The notes under the pieces were generated by a model, which saw only the letters and a program-made list of their open reading frames with translations, was not told the origin of the DNA and did not search any database. Positions 48,056-56,867 of a DNA stretch of 64,000 bases are shown in pieces (positions within the stretch are counted from its first letter, which is position 1; each line of letters starts with the position of its first letter). Source of the DNA: a candidate division TM6 bacterium GW2011_GWE2_42_60 (GTDB lineage Bacteria > Babelota > Babeliae > Babelales > Babelaceae). The stretch covers positions 124,001 to 188,000 of the forward strand of contig LCEG01000001.1 of assembly GCA_000996275.1 (NCBI GenBank), written 5' to 3'. The position numbers were made by a program, and so were the translations under genes.

Positions 48056-48335
48056 TGTTTTTCATTTCTTATATATGGTTGTTTTGCGCTATTTAAAAAA
48101 ATTAATTTCAATCATAACTTTAATTATGACATATTTCTATGAAAAGTCTATCATATTTTAAAGCTTTGTATTGACTCGAGTAAGAGGGTGGATGGAGTAG
48201 GTAGTTTTTGATAGTATCAAAAAGAATATTTTAGTTTATCTACCGCTTTATATGCTTTAGGTACATTGTGCCGCCTACTGCGACATATGAGCGGGAGCGG
48301 ATGTGAGTGGTTTAGTTTTACCGACAGGGTGATGT

Positions 48336-49313
48336 ATGTATTGTGTAGTGGAATCAGCGTCTGTTCTTCGTCTCATTTTTGCGGCCATTGGAGCCTTTTT
48401 TGTTTCGTGGGCGAGTTGTGCTTTTTTTATAAAAAGATTTAATCGTTGGACGCGTTCTGCGGTGCGTGAATATGTAACAGAGCTTCATAAAGCAAAAGAT
48501 CAGACTCCGACAATGGGTGGGGTCCCGATGATTTTTGCAGCTATTCTAGCATTGCTTTTCTTAATGCCCTTTAAAGGGCCGCAGACATTGTTGGTTATGG
48601 GAGCACTGGTGTTTTTTGGGCTTATCGGCGGATGGGATGACTGGAAAAAAATTACCTGTAAAAAAGGAATTTCTGATCGGTCAAAATTTATTGCTCAGAT
48701 TGTGGCTGCGGCAACGAGTGTAGCACTCTGGTTTTGGATGGTGCAACCGGCAACAACACTCTGGCTTCCGGGCAATTGGCATATTGAATTAGGTGCAGGG
48801 CTTTTTTTCCTCTGGGCAGTTTGGGTCATTCTTTGCACGGACAATGCAGTTAATTTTACCGATGGTCTTGATGGTCTTGCCGGGAGCCTCTTGCTGATAA
48901 ACTTTGTAACCTTTGCAGTAATCGCCCTCTTTTTGGGACAGAATGAGCTTGCAGAAATTTCGGTAATTTGTGCTTCGGTTTTAGGTGGATTTTTGTGGTT
49001 TAATCTCTATCCCGCGACTGTTTTTATGGGGGACGTTGGTGCACTTGGGTTTGGAGCAGCACTCGCGCTTGTTGCCTTGATGCTCCATCGTGAATTGCTT
49101 ATCCCCCTTACGGGTGGTCTTTTTGTGCTTGAGGGGGTTTCGGTAGTTGTCCAAAAAATGGGGTATCGTTTACGTAAAATACGAGTTTTTAAGATGGCGC
49201 CGATTCACCACCACTTTGAGCTTTCTGGCATGTCAGAAACAAAAATTACCGCACGTTTTGTTCTTACGACATTGATTCTATGCTTGCTCGCACTCTATCT
49301 TTTTCTGAAATAG
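48336..49313 (+). CDS. mraY: Phospho-N-acetylmuramoyl-pentapeptide-transferase
   Basis: MraY transfers phospho-MurNAc-pentapeptide to undecaprenyl phosphate, giving lipid I, at the inner membrane. The 325-residue polytopic protein has DQTPTMGGVP, the WDD pair (100-102), NAVNFTDGLDG (170-180) and the PIHHHFELSGMSETK loop. AGGGTGA before the ATG supports the start. It stands alone here, away from the mur cluster. Confidence 0.96.
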   Translation: MYCVVESASVLRLIFAAIGAFFVSWASCAFFIKRFNRWTRSAVREYVTELHKAKDQTPTMGGVPMIFAAILALLFLMPFKGPQTLLVMGALVFFGLIGGWDDWKKITCKKGISDRSKFIAQIVAAATSVALWFWMVQPATTLWLPGNWHIELGAGLFFLWAVWVILCTDNAVNFTDGLDGLAGSLLLINFVTFAVIALFLGQNELAEISVICASVLGGFLWFNLYPATVFMGDVGALGFGAALALVALMLHRELLIPLTGGLFVLEGVSVVVQKMGYRLRKIRVFKMAPIHHHFELSGMSETKITARFVLTTLILCLLALYLFLK

Positions 49314-49340
49314 ATTTTGAGTTTACCCGATCGTAAAAAC

Positions 49341-49393
49341 CCCCATTCGACAGGCTCCCAGCCGTCGCTAAAGCTAAGGCGGGCAGGCAGGAC
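49341..49393. repeat. GC-rich repeat, inverted copy of 37150-37200
   Basis: The segment CCCATTCGACAGGCTCCCAG and the following GCTAAAGCTAAGGCGGGC are the reverse complement of the repeat near 37150-37200 with only a couple of differences. It precedes a miniature element in the convergent gap after mraY. Confidence 0.85.
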
Positions 49394-49409
49394 ATGGTTC
49401 GACACCACC

Positions 49410-49550
49410 GCTCATCCCGAGTGTTTTTTCGAAGAAAAAATATATCGAGGGAGATAGGTGGTAAAATGATTTTGAAAACTCTCAAAAACAAAAAATTATC
49501 TACCGCTTTTCTCCCTCGATACAACCCTTCGGGTCACTCGGGATGAGCGG
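49410..49550. mobile_element. Palindromic miniature element, copy C (141 bp)
   Basis: Same termini as copies A and B (CCGCTCATCCCGAGT and its reverse complement). The interior has CTCTCAAAAACAAAAAATTA and resembles the reverse strand of copy A. It lies in the convergent gap between mraY and the permease gene. GAGTTTAC at 49321 and GTAAACTC near 49561 form an additional outer inverted repeat. The rest of 49314-49633 holds only more degraded repeat sequence. Confidence 0.85.
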
Positions 49551-49633
49551 AGAAATAAAGTAAACTCATTACCCTGCTCATGGTGCGGGCTCGGTAAGCG
49601 GTTGTATCGAGGGCGGTAAGCCTTATTTGCGCG

Positions 49634-50941
49634 TTAAACAGCCTCAGTTGCTCGCTTTTTTCTGCGATATACAAGATGTACCAGTACGCCAATTGCTATC
49701 AATATGCCGTATATAAAATAAGGAAATGCCCCATAGGTGAACGCATTTACCAGTGTTGCTGCAATGAGCAATAGGCAGCTTCCTACGCTTAAAAGAGCAA
49801 TAAACCGATGTTGTTTGAGGGTGCCGAAACAGAGTGTTAAAAATGCGGCAATGCTAATTGAGTAGGAGAGCGTATTTGCGCTTGCTGAAATAAGTTGAAG
49901 CGGGACAATATTGCCACGTGAGCCAATGAGATAACCGAGCATTAAAAATGCAGCGACAAAAATACAGGCAACGGGTGCATAAAAACGGTTGAGTTGCGTC
50001 AGCTGTTTTGAAAAAGGAATAGTTTTGTAGCTTGCAAGCGTTTGTAAGTTCCAAATATTGCTGTACAAAATACCGTAACTGGCTCCGAGCGCCGATGTAG
50101 CGATGCCTGCAAGAGCTCCACCAAGTAAAAGTGATGAGAGATGTGGGTAGGATCCGCTCATGCGGGATAAAATTGCAACAAATGGTTCTCTAAATGTTGA
50201 AAGATCCCTAATCATTGATCCAAGCGCGCCATAAAGTGCCAGCTGGTAAAGGGTAACAACGGTTAAAACGATTGCGTACGAAAACATAATTGCACGTGGC
50301 CCATTTTTCTCTGGGTTTTCGATACTTTTACTCAGTGAACAGCTTGCTTCAAAGCCTGCGAATGCAAAGAGAATAAAAGGGACGGTGCTTGGTAGATGAG
50401 CCCATGGATAGGTTGCATACATAAAATGCACCGGCTCAAAATACGCAAAACCGATACCAATACCGATGGCAAGTGCAATTGCTTTGAGAGAAAAAAAGAA
50501 ATACTGTACGGGCCTTCCTGTTTTTACATTAAAAATGGTTAAAAGTACAAAAATCACGAGCAATAGAGCGTCAAGAAAGAATGGCGAGAGCGCTTGGAGC
50601 GAAGGGATGAGTTGCTGAGCCGTAGTGACCGATATGTGCATGCTGAGTGCGGCTGAGGCGAGTTTTCCAATGAAATAGCCCCAGCTACTGATAAAACCTG
50701 CAAGTGGATGAATGGTTGATCCAATTTCATAAAAAGTTCCGCCCGGAATCTGTGCAAGCAAAATTGAAAATGCGGCAATAAGCGGGAAGATCATGAGCCC
50801 TACAAGCGGATATGCCAGAGGGCTTAATGCGTCAGCTTGCTGGGTGAGTAAGATAACATTAATGAAGATTCCTGACCCAAGCATGATATTGAGATTGATT
50901 AAGATAGCTGCCGTAAGTGAGAGCCGGTTTAGTGCGGGCAT
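49634..50941 (-). CDS. APC superfamily amino acid permease
   Basis: The 435-residue protein has about twelve membrane segments and the APC-type first-helix motif MLGSGIFINV. The TFYEIGSTIHPLAGFISSW region matches the second/third helix of the family. Substrate cannot be read from the sequence. AAGGAG precedes the ATG. It follows the rRNA/tRNA methyltransferase gene by nine bases, so the two are co-transcribed. Confidence 0.9.
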   Translation of the reverse strand: MPALNRLSLTAAILINLNIMLGSGIFINVILLTQQADALSPLAYPLVGLMIFPLIAAFSILLAQIPGGTFYEIGSTIHPLAGFISSWGYFIGKLASAALSMHISVTTAQQLIPSLQALSPFFLDALLLVIFVLLTIFNVKTGRPVQYFFFSLKAIALAIGIGIGFAYFEPVHFMYATYPWAHLPSTVPFILFAFAGFEASCSLSKSIENPEKNGPRAIMFSYAIVLTVVTLYQLALYGALGSMIRDLSTFREPFVAILSRMSGSYPHLSSLLLGGALAGIATSALGASYGILYSNIWNLQTLASYKTIPFSKQLTQLNRFYAPVACIFVAAFLMLGYLIGSRGNIVPLQLISASANTLSYSISIAAFLTLCFGTLKQHRFIALLSVGSCLLLIAATLVNAFTYGAFPYFIYGILIAIGVLVHLVYRRKKRATEAV

Positions 50942-50950
50942 AAAAACTCC

Positions 50951-51730
50951 TTATTTGGTGAACAGTTCTTTAGATATAAGGTAGAGCGCAATCGATCCAG
51001 CAACAGCAGCATTGAGACTTTCTGTGCCTCCTGGCATTGCGAGCGTTACTTTTTCATTGCAATTGTTTATCCATGCGTCTGGTAGGCCATGCGCTTCATT
51101 CCCGACAACGAGAAGGCGCGGCTTTTGAGGAAGTTGCTCAAGAGATGTGCCATCGGCTACTACAAGTGCTGTGAGTGTAACGCCTGTTTTTTCTGCATAG
51201 GCAACGACATCTTCCCACTTAGTCTGATAAATCTGTGCAAGTGCGACAGTTCCAGCAGAAGCTTGAATTGTTTTAGGGCTCCAAATATCAACACCCTCAA
51301 CGACAAAAATAGCTTGGTTAAATGATGCGGCAGACCGTATAAGTGTTCCCATATTCCCTGGATCACTCACTTGGGCGAGCACAATGCCAGAACGAGGTGT
51401 TTCAGGGGGAGTAACTTTGTTGGGTATTTTGAACACGGCGACAATACCGGGCGGCGTTGCTGCTGTGCTGATTTTATTCATAACGGGAAGCGAGACGAGA
51501 ATGAGCTGATCATCGACATCTAACGCTTTTCCCCATACTTCGTGTTCGTGCATAATAAAAAGATGTACAAGTTCAAATTTTTTAGTGGCGAGAAATGTTT
51601 CGCAGGCTCGTTTTCCTTCAACAAGAAAAAGCCCCTGCTTTTTGCGACCATGCGCTTCTGAAAGGGCACTGGTTGCGCGAATAATTGGATTATCTTGGGA
51701 AACAATTGAGGTCAAAGAAAGGTGTTTCAT
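50951..51730 (-). CDS. SpoU/TrmH family RNA 2'-O-methyltransferase
   Basis: The 259-residue protein has an N-terminal substrate-binding domain (FLVEGKRACE) and a SPOUT catalytic domain with the three motifs SDPGNMGTLIRSA, LLVVGNEAHGL and MPGGTESLNAAVAGSIALY, the last with the knot Ser-Leu-Asn. Members methylate ribose in 23S rRNA or tRNA with S-adenosylmethionine; the exact target is unclear. Confidence 0.92.
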   Translation of the reverse strand: MKHLSLTSIVSQDNPIIRATSALSEAHGRKKQGLFLVEGKRACETFLATKKFELVHLFIMHEHEVWGKALDVDDQLILVSLPVMNKISTAATPPGIVAVFKIPNKVTPPETPRSGIVLAQVSDPGNMGTLIRSAASFNQAIFVVEGVDIWSPKTIQASAGTVALAQIYQTKWEDVVAYAEKTGVTLTALVVADGTSLEQLPQKPRLLVVGNEAHGLPDAWINNCNEKVTLAMPGGTESLNAAVAGSIALYLISKELFTK

Positions 51731-51836
51731 TGTTTTTTAAGGTCTCTTGAGAGTTTTTTATTTTTTGCACGCATAGCGTGTTGTGTTTGTAATAATGATT
51801 TTAGTGTACCAGTGTATGGGGCGCTCGTACAGATCA

Positions 51837-52952
51837 CTAGATTTTGTCGTCTAGGATGTCTTGTCGATAGCGTGCCATAAGTCGGTTCATAAAATCAAGA
51901 TTGTGTAGTGAAGCCAGTGTATGGGCTACGTGCTCATGTGCCTTGAAAAGATGGTGTATGTAGGCAGCTGAATATTCTTTACAGAGAGGCGCCTGAGAAA
52001 TAGGTGTATGCACTGATTTCCACTGAGAACGAGTAATGTTAATAGGTCCATTTTCAGAAAACAAAATACCATGGCGAGCACATTTTGTTGGATATGAGCT
52101 ATCAAACGAATCAATGCCAAGCGGGATGCCTGCAGCAAGCGACGGTTGATCTCCAATGCCCAAAAGATGCACAGGCTTTGATTCTGGAATGTGTGGCAGT
52201 ACAAACGTGAGCATCTCAATCATCTCTTCTCGTGTTTTTCCTACGCTGCCACCAATTGCAAAGCCTTCAAAATCGAGCGCAGTGAGTACAGCACAGCTGT
52301 GAGCCCTTAGTTCCCGATCTACTCCGCCATGAATAACGGCAAAAAGTCCTTGGTGAAGCGGATTTTTTTTATGTTCATCAAGAGAACGCTTTTCCCACCG
52401 ATGTGTTCGATCCAAGGATTTTTTAAGAGCAGTGCGATCAATGTGATAGGGAGGAAGTTCATCGAGCGGGATAATAATATCAGCGCCGAGCGCTTTTTGG
52501 ATTTGAATAGATGATTCGGGCGTGAGAAGGACTTCTGCACCATCGCGATAAGATCTGAAACGAACGCCTTCTTCTGTAACCGAAAGAACAGAACCTGTCT
52601 GTTTTTTAAGCCCCTTACTCTTAAGCTCTTCGTGTACACTCCCATAGGCGAGGCTAAAAACTTGAAAGCCTCCTGAGTCGGTAATGAGAGGTGCAGTGCG
52701 GTTCATAAATGAATGAAGCCCCCCGGCTGTTTCAACGACTTGAGGTCCTGGGTGAAGAAGAAGATGGTAGGTGTTACAAAAGAGTAGCTGCGTTCCGAGT
52801 TGATTCATTGCAATAGAGTCAACTGCTTTTATAGAGGCATTGGTTGCAACAGGCACAAAGGTCGGGGTATCAATAACGCCGTGTGCAGTTGTGATGCGAC
52901 CTACACGTGCACGTGATTTTTTTGATTGGTACAGAATTTCAAAATGAACCAT
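51837..52952 (-). CDS. tgt: tRNA-guanine transglycosylase with altered active site
   Basis: Tgt exchanges the wobble guanine of GUN-anticodon tRNAs for a queuine precursor. The 371-residue protein keeps the catalytic DSGGFQVFSL (Asp92) and FDSSYPT (Asp284). Several usual bacterial positions are changed: DEC is DEL (166), the substrate Gln in xQGG is His208, the GGLxVG loop is GGSVG with one residue fewer, and two of three zinc-site cysteines are missing (only Cys324 and the HHL motif remain). This suggests different base specificity, perhaps host queuine. No other queuosine genes are in the window. Confidence 0.9.
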   Translation of the reverse strand: MVHFEILYQSKKSRARVGRITTAHGVIDTPTFVPVATNASIKAVDSIAMNQLGTQLLFCNTYHLLLHPGPQVVETAGGLHSFMNRTAPLITDSGGFQVFSLAYGSVHEELKSKGLKKQTGSVLSVTEEGVRFRSYRDGAEVLLTPESSIQIQKALGADIIIPLDELPPYHIDRTALKKSLDRTHRWEKRSLDEHKKNPLHQGLFAVIHGGVDRELRAHSCAVLTALDFEGFAIGGSVGKTREEMIEMLTFVLPHIPESKPVHLLGIGDQPSLAAGIPLGIDSFDSSYPTKCARHGILFSENGPINITRSQWKSVHTPISQAPLCKEYSAAYIHHLFKAHEHVAHTLASLHNLDFMNRLMARYRQDILDDKI

Positions 52953-53029
52953 GTAAAAGCCATCGGTTTTGTTTGTTTTATAGAAATCTATACCACATAT
53001 TCTAGCAAAAAGCGGTGATTTAATAAAGC

Positions 53030-53659
53030 TTACGGCAAAGAGAGTGAGCGTCTGAAGAGAAAGAAAATAATCGTAACAAAAAGAATACTGTCAAATCGGT
53101 CAAGCAGGCCGCCATGTCCGGGCAGAATGGTCCCACAGTCTTTAATCTGAGCCCGTCGCTTGAGATGAGAAACAAAGAGGTCTCCCATAAGTGCCGTGAT
53201 ATCGATTAAAAGGATAAAGCAGGCGGTCCAGACTGGATGTGCCATAAAAAGGTGCCGTAGGGGGTTTAAAAGTACAATTAAAAAAGAAAATAAAACGCCT
53301 CCTGCAAAGCCTTCCCAGGTTTTATTTGGGCTAATTGACGGAGCGAGTTTCCATTGTCCACAACGACTGCCTATGAGATAGGCACCAACATCAAAAAGCA
53401 TTGAAGAGGCAAATATGAGGAGCACAAGGTGATGATACGTTGAACTCTGGTTGAGGTAGATAAGGACCAGGAAGGGAGTGATGGGAAACCAGGGGGTTAG
53501 AATGGCGGGGCCACATTTTGGCCATTCTAAGGCTAAAATAATGCCAAGACAGGCGATTAAAAGAAGAGAGAAAAGCTCGGGATAGTGACAAGAATAAGCG
53601 AGTCCAAGAAGCAGTACGAGAGCAGCTCCCGATAAGAGTCGAGTAAAAAATTGGTTCAT
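53030..53659 (-). CDS. cdsA: Phosphatidate cytidylyltransferase
   Basis: CdsA makes CDP-diacylglycerol, precursor of all membrane phospholipids. The 209-residue protein has several membrane helices and the C-terminal signature SPNKTWEGFAGG, then GDLFVSHLKR and KDCGTILPGHGGLLDRFDS. It is slightly shorter than typical members. The ATG overlaps the yraN stop by four bases (ATGA), with GGAG upstream; a GTG at 53668 is an alternative. Confidence 0.94.
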   Translation of the reverse strand: MNQFFTRLLSGAALVLLLGLAYSCHYPELFSLLLIACLGIILALEWPKCGPAILTPWFPITPFLVLIYLNQSSTYHHLVLLIFASSMLFDVGAYLIGSRCGQWKLAPSISPNKTWEGFAGGVLFSFLIVLLNPLRHLFMAHPVWTACFILLIDITALMGDLFVSHLKRRAQIKDCGTILPGHGGLLDRFDSILFVTIIFFLFRRSLSLP

Positions 53660-54033
53660 GAAAACCACTCCGCGTTTGGGGTAAATGCATGAGGATAGTA
53701 CGAAACCTCCATGCCCAACGGACCTGAATGAACGATAGCAACGTCAAAACGGATTGATTTATCTTCAGGCCATCCAGCATGCGCGTTGTAGTGATAAGAG
53801 GCGACAATGATTTTCCGTTGTTTTGCTGGTGTTACAACCTCAGTAATATCAAAATAGAGTTGTGATCGCGTTTTGACTTCAACAAAAGCACGAACTGATT
53901 CATTTTCTACGATAACATCTATTTCTCCACCGCGGCACCGATGATTAATAGCCTTTACCGCATACCCCTGTTTTTGCAGATAACGGGCTACTTCTATTTC
54001 GCCTGAATGACCGATAAAAGCGTTTTGATTCAT
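53656..54033 (-). CDS. YraN family (UPF0102) endonuclease-like protein
   Basis: The 125-residue protein has GHSGEIEVARYLQKQGY, RCRGGEIDVIVE and FVEVKTRS, the conserved pattern of the restriction-endonuclease-like UPF0102 family (E, D and ExK residues). Its function is not settled. It is translationally coupled to cdsA. Confidence 0.93.
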   Translation of the reverse strand: MNQNAFIGHSGEIEVARYLQKQGYAVKAINHRCRGGEIDVIVENESVRAFVEVKTRSQLYFDITEVVTPAKQRKIIVASYHYNAHAGWPEDKSIRFDVAIVHSGPLGMEVSYYPHAFTPNAEWFS

Positions 54034-54049
54034 AGTTTTTTACAGAACG

Positions 54050-54958
54050 TTAAAAAATGCGTTTGAATACGTTTGAAAACGATGATGTATCTTGATCCGG
54101 TGTGAGCTCTTCTGCGGCTAAAAGAAGAAGATCTGTTGCTTGTTGAAGAAGCTCTAATTTTTGCTCAGCTGTTTTTGAAGAAAAAGCCGGTTCTTTTATA
54201 GCCGTAAGTGTATCGAGGATGTGAGTATATTTTTCTTTGCTAAGAGCGTCAGCGAGTGAAGGCAAGAGTTTGTCATGGACAAAGATAAGACGTTTTTGTG
54301 CAGCAACAAGCGTTGAAAGTCGCTCTGAATAGACATACTTTTGTAAGTAAAAGGCTGCGTGTTGGGCTTCGCTTTCAAAGAGAATGAGACGCTCTTTTTG
54401 TACAATTTTTTTGATTGCGTCTACGTATTGATTATTGTCTCCAAAACGCTCAAGATAGGCGGCTGTTTTTTCAAGGAGTGCCTTGCGCCGCGTCTGGTCT
54501 CGTCTGGCATCTGGAAGTTGTCCTGCAAGAGACTGAATGACCCGATATTCAATAAGGTCGATATCTTTGCTGCCAGGATAAAGCATGGCATATTGTTCAT
54601 AAAGCATCTCTGCTTCTTCAAATGCATTGAGTTTAAATCGAATATCAGCTAATTCTCTCAAAAATAGTTCCATTGTTTCATGGTCGGGAGAGAGAGCGAT
54701 CAGTTTTTCAAGAAGCGCAATAACAAGTTGATCTTTCCCGCGTTGTTTTTGATACGTAAGAACGCGTTGCGCTTCATCAAAATTCATTTCTTTGATTTTT
54801 TTGAGTGCCGCAATTTCTTCTCCGCTTTGTTGTGTTGATGCGGTTGAGGAGAGGGTGATTTTGTTTTCGGTTGCAGGCTTTTTATAGCACCCAGTGCTAA
54901 GAGTGAGTAGCGCCATAAGGAAGCAATAGACAAGAGAATGATGCGTTTTTTGATTCAT
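54050..54958 (-). CDS. BamD-like outer-membrane assembly lipoprotein
   Basis: The 302-residue protein has a lipoprotein signal with LSTGC (Cys24), followed by tetratricopeptide-type helices. AEMLYEQYAMLYPGSKDID, ARRDQTRRKALLEKTAAYLERFGDN and ESEAQHAAFYLQKYVYSERL follow the BamD pattern (with its RDQT and EaxxAxFYxk motifs). BamD helps BamA insert barrel proteins in the outer membrane. A short C-terminal extension is present. BamD identity is likely but rests on motif resemblance. Confidence 0.7.
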   Translation of the reverse strand: MNQKTHHSLVYCFLMALLTLSTGCYKKPATENKITLSSTASTQQSGEEIAALKKIKEMNFDEAQRVLTYQKQRGKDQLVIALLEKLIALSPDHETMELFLRELADIRFKLNAFEEAEMLYEQYAMLYPGSKDIDLIEYRVIQSLAGQLPDARRDQTRRKALLEKTAAYLERFGDNNQYVDAIKKIVQKERLILFESEAQHAAFYLQKYVYSERLSTLVAAQKRLIFVHDKLLPSLADALSKEKYTHILDTLTAIKEPAFSSKTAEQKLELLQQATDLLLLAAEELTPDQDTSSFSNVFKRIF

Positions 54959-54994
54959 ATATAATTCCATGGAGTGAGAAAGCAGCCAAATCTT

Positions 54995-55019
54995 CTTTTA
55001 CGATATTACTTTTACGATA
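54995..55019. promoter_or_regulatory. Tandem 11-bp direct repeat in a divergent promoter region
   Basis: CTTTTACGATA occurs at 54995-55005 and again at 55009-55019, a 14-base period without mismatch, between the divergent BamD-like and PilB-like genes. It could be a regulator binding site. No regulator can be named. Confidence 0.3.
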
Positions 55020-55172
55020 CCACAGTGATTGTTTTGGGCAAGTAAACTTCTTTTTTTATCGAAAGGGGTGTTTGCATAAATGGTTGAATTTTTTTAAAAT
55101 CCTTCTTATAAGGTTTTGCTTTGGCTACGCTTTGATGATGTTAGATACGGCGACAGTTTTTGGGAGTGTGAG

Positions 55173-56867
55173 ATGATCGAAAAATCAATAGCTCAGCTGC
55201 TTGTTGAGGCAAAAGTGATAACGCTTGAGCAGCAGGTTCTCTATGAAAAAGAGAGTAGTGCGGCAGCAATGTCTTTTGAGGCATATATTTTGTCTCATAA
55301 TTTAGTGAGTGAGCGAGATGTCGCTACGGCGGTGGCGCAGAAGTTTGATCTTCCTTTTTTTGACTCTATTTCTGAAAAAATGGCGGACCCTGAGTTATTG
55401 GCGCGAGTTTCTCTCGTTTTTTTGAGGAAGCATGCCATTATCCCGGTCGTGGTGGAAGATCGTTGTTTTTTGGTAACAGCAAACCCGTTTGATTTTCAAC
55501 CGATTGACGAGCTTCGTCTTTTATTGGAAGAACAAGCTCCTTTGGCCGTTGCACCACGTACCGTTATTATTGATGCGATGAATAGGTACTATCCGCTTGA
55601 AGGTACCAAGGAGATGATCGAAGAGCTTGAAGAAGAACAGGCTCTTGATGGAGGCATGGATTTTGGTGCAATAGAGGAAGAAGATATTCTCGGGATGGCG
55701 AGTGAAGCTCCCATTATAAAGTTGGTGAATCATATTCTCTATCAGGCGGTAAAGCGTGGGGCTTCCGATATTCATATTGAGCCCTCTGAAAAGGAAATCC
55801 GGGTTCGGTATCGCATTGACGGGGTTTTGTATCCTGCTCTTACACCACCTAAGCGTATTCAGGCATCGCTTTCTTCTCGTATTAAAGTGATGTCAAATTT
55901 GAATATAGCGGAAAAACGGCAGCCTCAAGATGGTCGTATTCAGATCAAAATTGCTGACCGTTCGATTGATATTCGTGTTTCAATTTTGCCCGTAACCTTT
56001 GGTGAGCGAATCGTGATGCGTCTTCTCGATAAATCAAAAACATTTGGGCATCTGAAAAAGTTGGGTTTGAGCGAGCGCGATTACCGAGTACTTTCCGATA
56101 GTATTGCGCGTCCCAATGGAATTCTTTTACTGACAGGTCCAACGGGTTCTGGTAAAACATCAACACTCTATTCTATTTTGAGTGAACTCAATACGCCTGA
56201 TGTTAATATTATTACGGTTGAAGATCCTGTTGAGTATCAGATGAAGGGGATTGGGCAGGTACAGGTGAAGGAGCAAATTGGGCTCACCTTCGCAGCAGCG
56301 CTTCGTTCTATTTTACGACAAGATCCTGATATCGTTATGATCGGGGAAACGCGAGATCAAGAAACTGCTCAAATTGCTATTCAGTCTGCATTGACGGGGC
56401 ATTTAGTGTTGAGTACTTTACATACCAACAGTGCTGCAGCTACGATAACACGTCTTTTGGATATGGGGATTGAGCCATTTTTGATTGCGTCAACGGTTTC
56501 AACGGTTGTTGCACAACGACTGGTCCGTCGTTTATGCGATATCTGTAAAAAACCACATACGCCTGAAAAAGAGGTTGTGCGTCGATTAGGGTTGACGCCA
56601 GAGCAGCTTCGTTCATCAACGTTCTATCAAGCGATTGGTTGTGAAGCGTGTATGAATCTTGGGTATAAAGGGCGGCTTGCTATTTTTGAAGTTATGCAGA
56701 TGTCTTCTTCAATCATGCGGCTTACGCTGAGTCGTTCTGAAACATCCCAGATTCAAGAACAGGCACGGAAAGAAGGTATGACCCTTTTGGTAGAGGATGG
56801 ACTTGCAAAGGTTCGTCTTGGATTAACGACTCTCGAAGAGGTTTTATCGGTTGCGTCATCAGTTTAG
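55173..56867 (+). CDS. Type IV pilus / type II secretion ATPase (PilB/GspE family)
   Basis: The 564-residue protein has an N-terminal MshEN-type domain, Asp box DIHIEP (199-204), Walker A GPTGSGKTS (322-330), Walker B region DPDIVMIGETRD (384-395), a His box at 416-418 and two CxxC pairs (455/458 and 490/493) for zinc. Such ATPases drive pilus or pseudopilus assembly. GGGAG supports the ATG at 55173. The other secretion genes are not in the window. Confidence 0.93.
   Translation: MIEKSIAQLLVEAKVITLEQQVLYEKESSAAAMSFEAYILSHNLVSERDVATAVAQKFDLPFFDSISEKMADPELLARVSLVFLRKHAIIPVVVEDRCFLVTANPFDFQPIDELRLLLEEQAPLAVAPRTVIIDAMNRYYPLEGTKEMIEELEEEQALDGGMDFGAIEEEDILGMASEAPIIKLVNHILYQAVKRGASDIHIEPSEKEIRVRYRIDGVLYPALTPPKRIQASLSSRIKVMSNLNIAEKRQPQDGRIQIKIADRSIDIRVSILPVTFGERIVMRLLDKSKTFGHLKKLGLSERDYRVLSDSIARPNGILLLTGPTGSGKTSTLYSILSELNTPDVNIITVEDPVEYQMKGIGQVQVKEQIGLTFAAALRSILRQDPDIVMIGETRDQETAQIAIQSALTGHLVLSTLHTNSAAATITRLLDMGIEPFLIASTVSTVVAQRLVRRLCDICKKPHTPEKEVVRRLGLTPEQLRSSTFYQAIGCEACMNLGYKGRLAIFEVMQMSSSIMRLTLSRSETSQIQEQARKEGMTLLVEDGLAKVRLGLTTLEEVLSVASSV

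Noticed and set aside
36770-49550. CRISPR array
   Set aside because: The repeats are palindromic, kilobases apart, in both orientations and without regular spacers; no cas gene is present.
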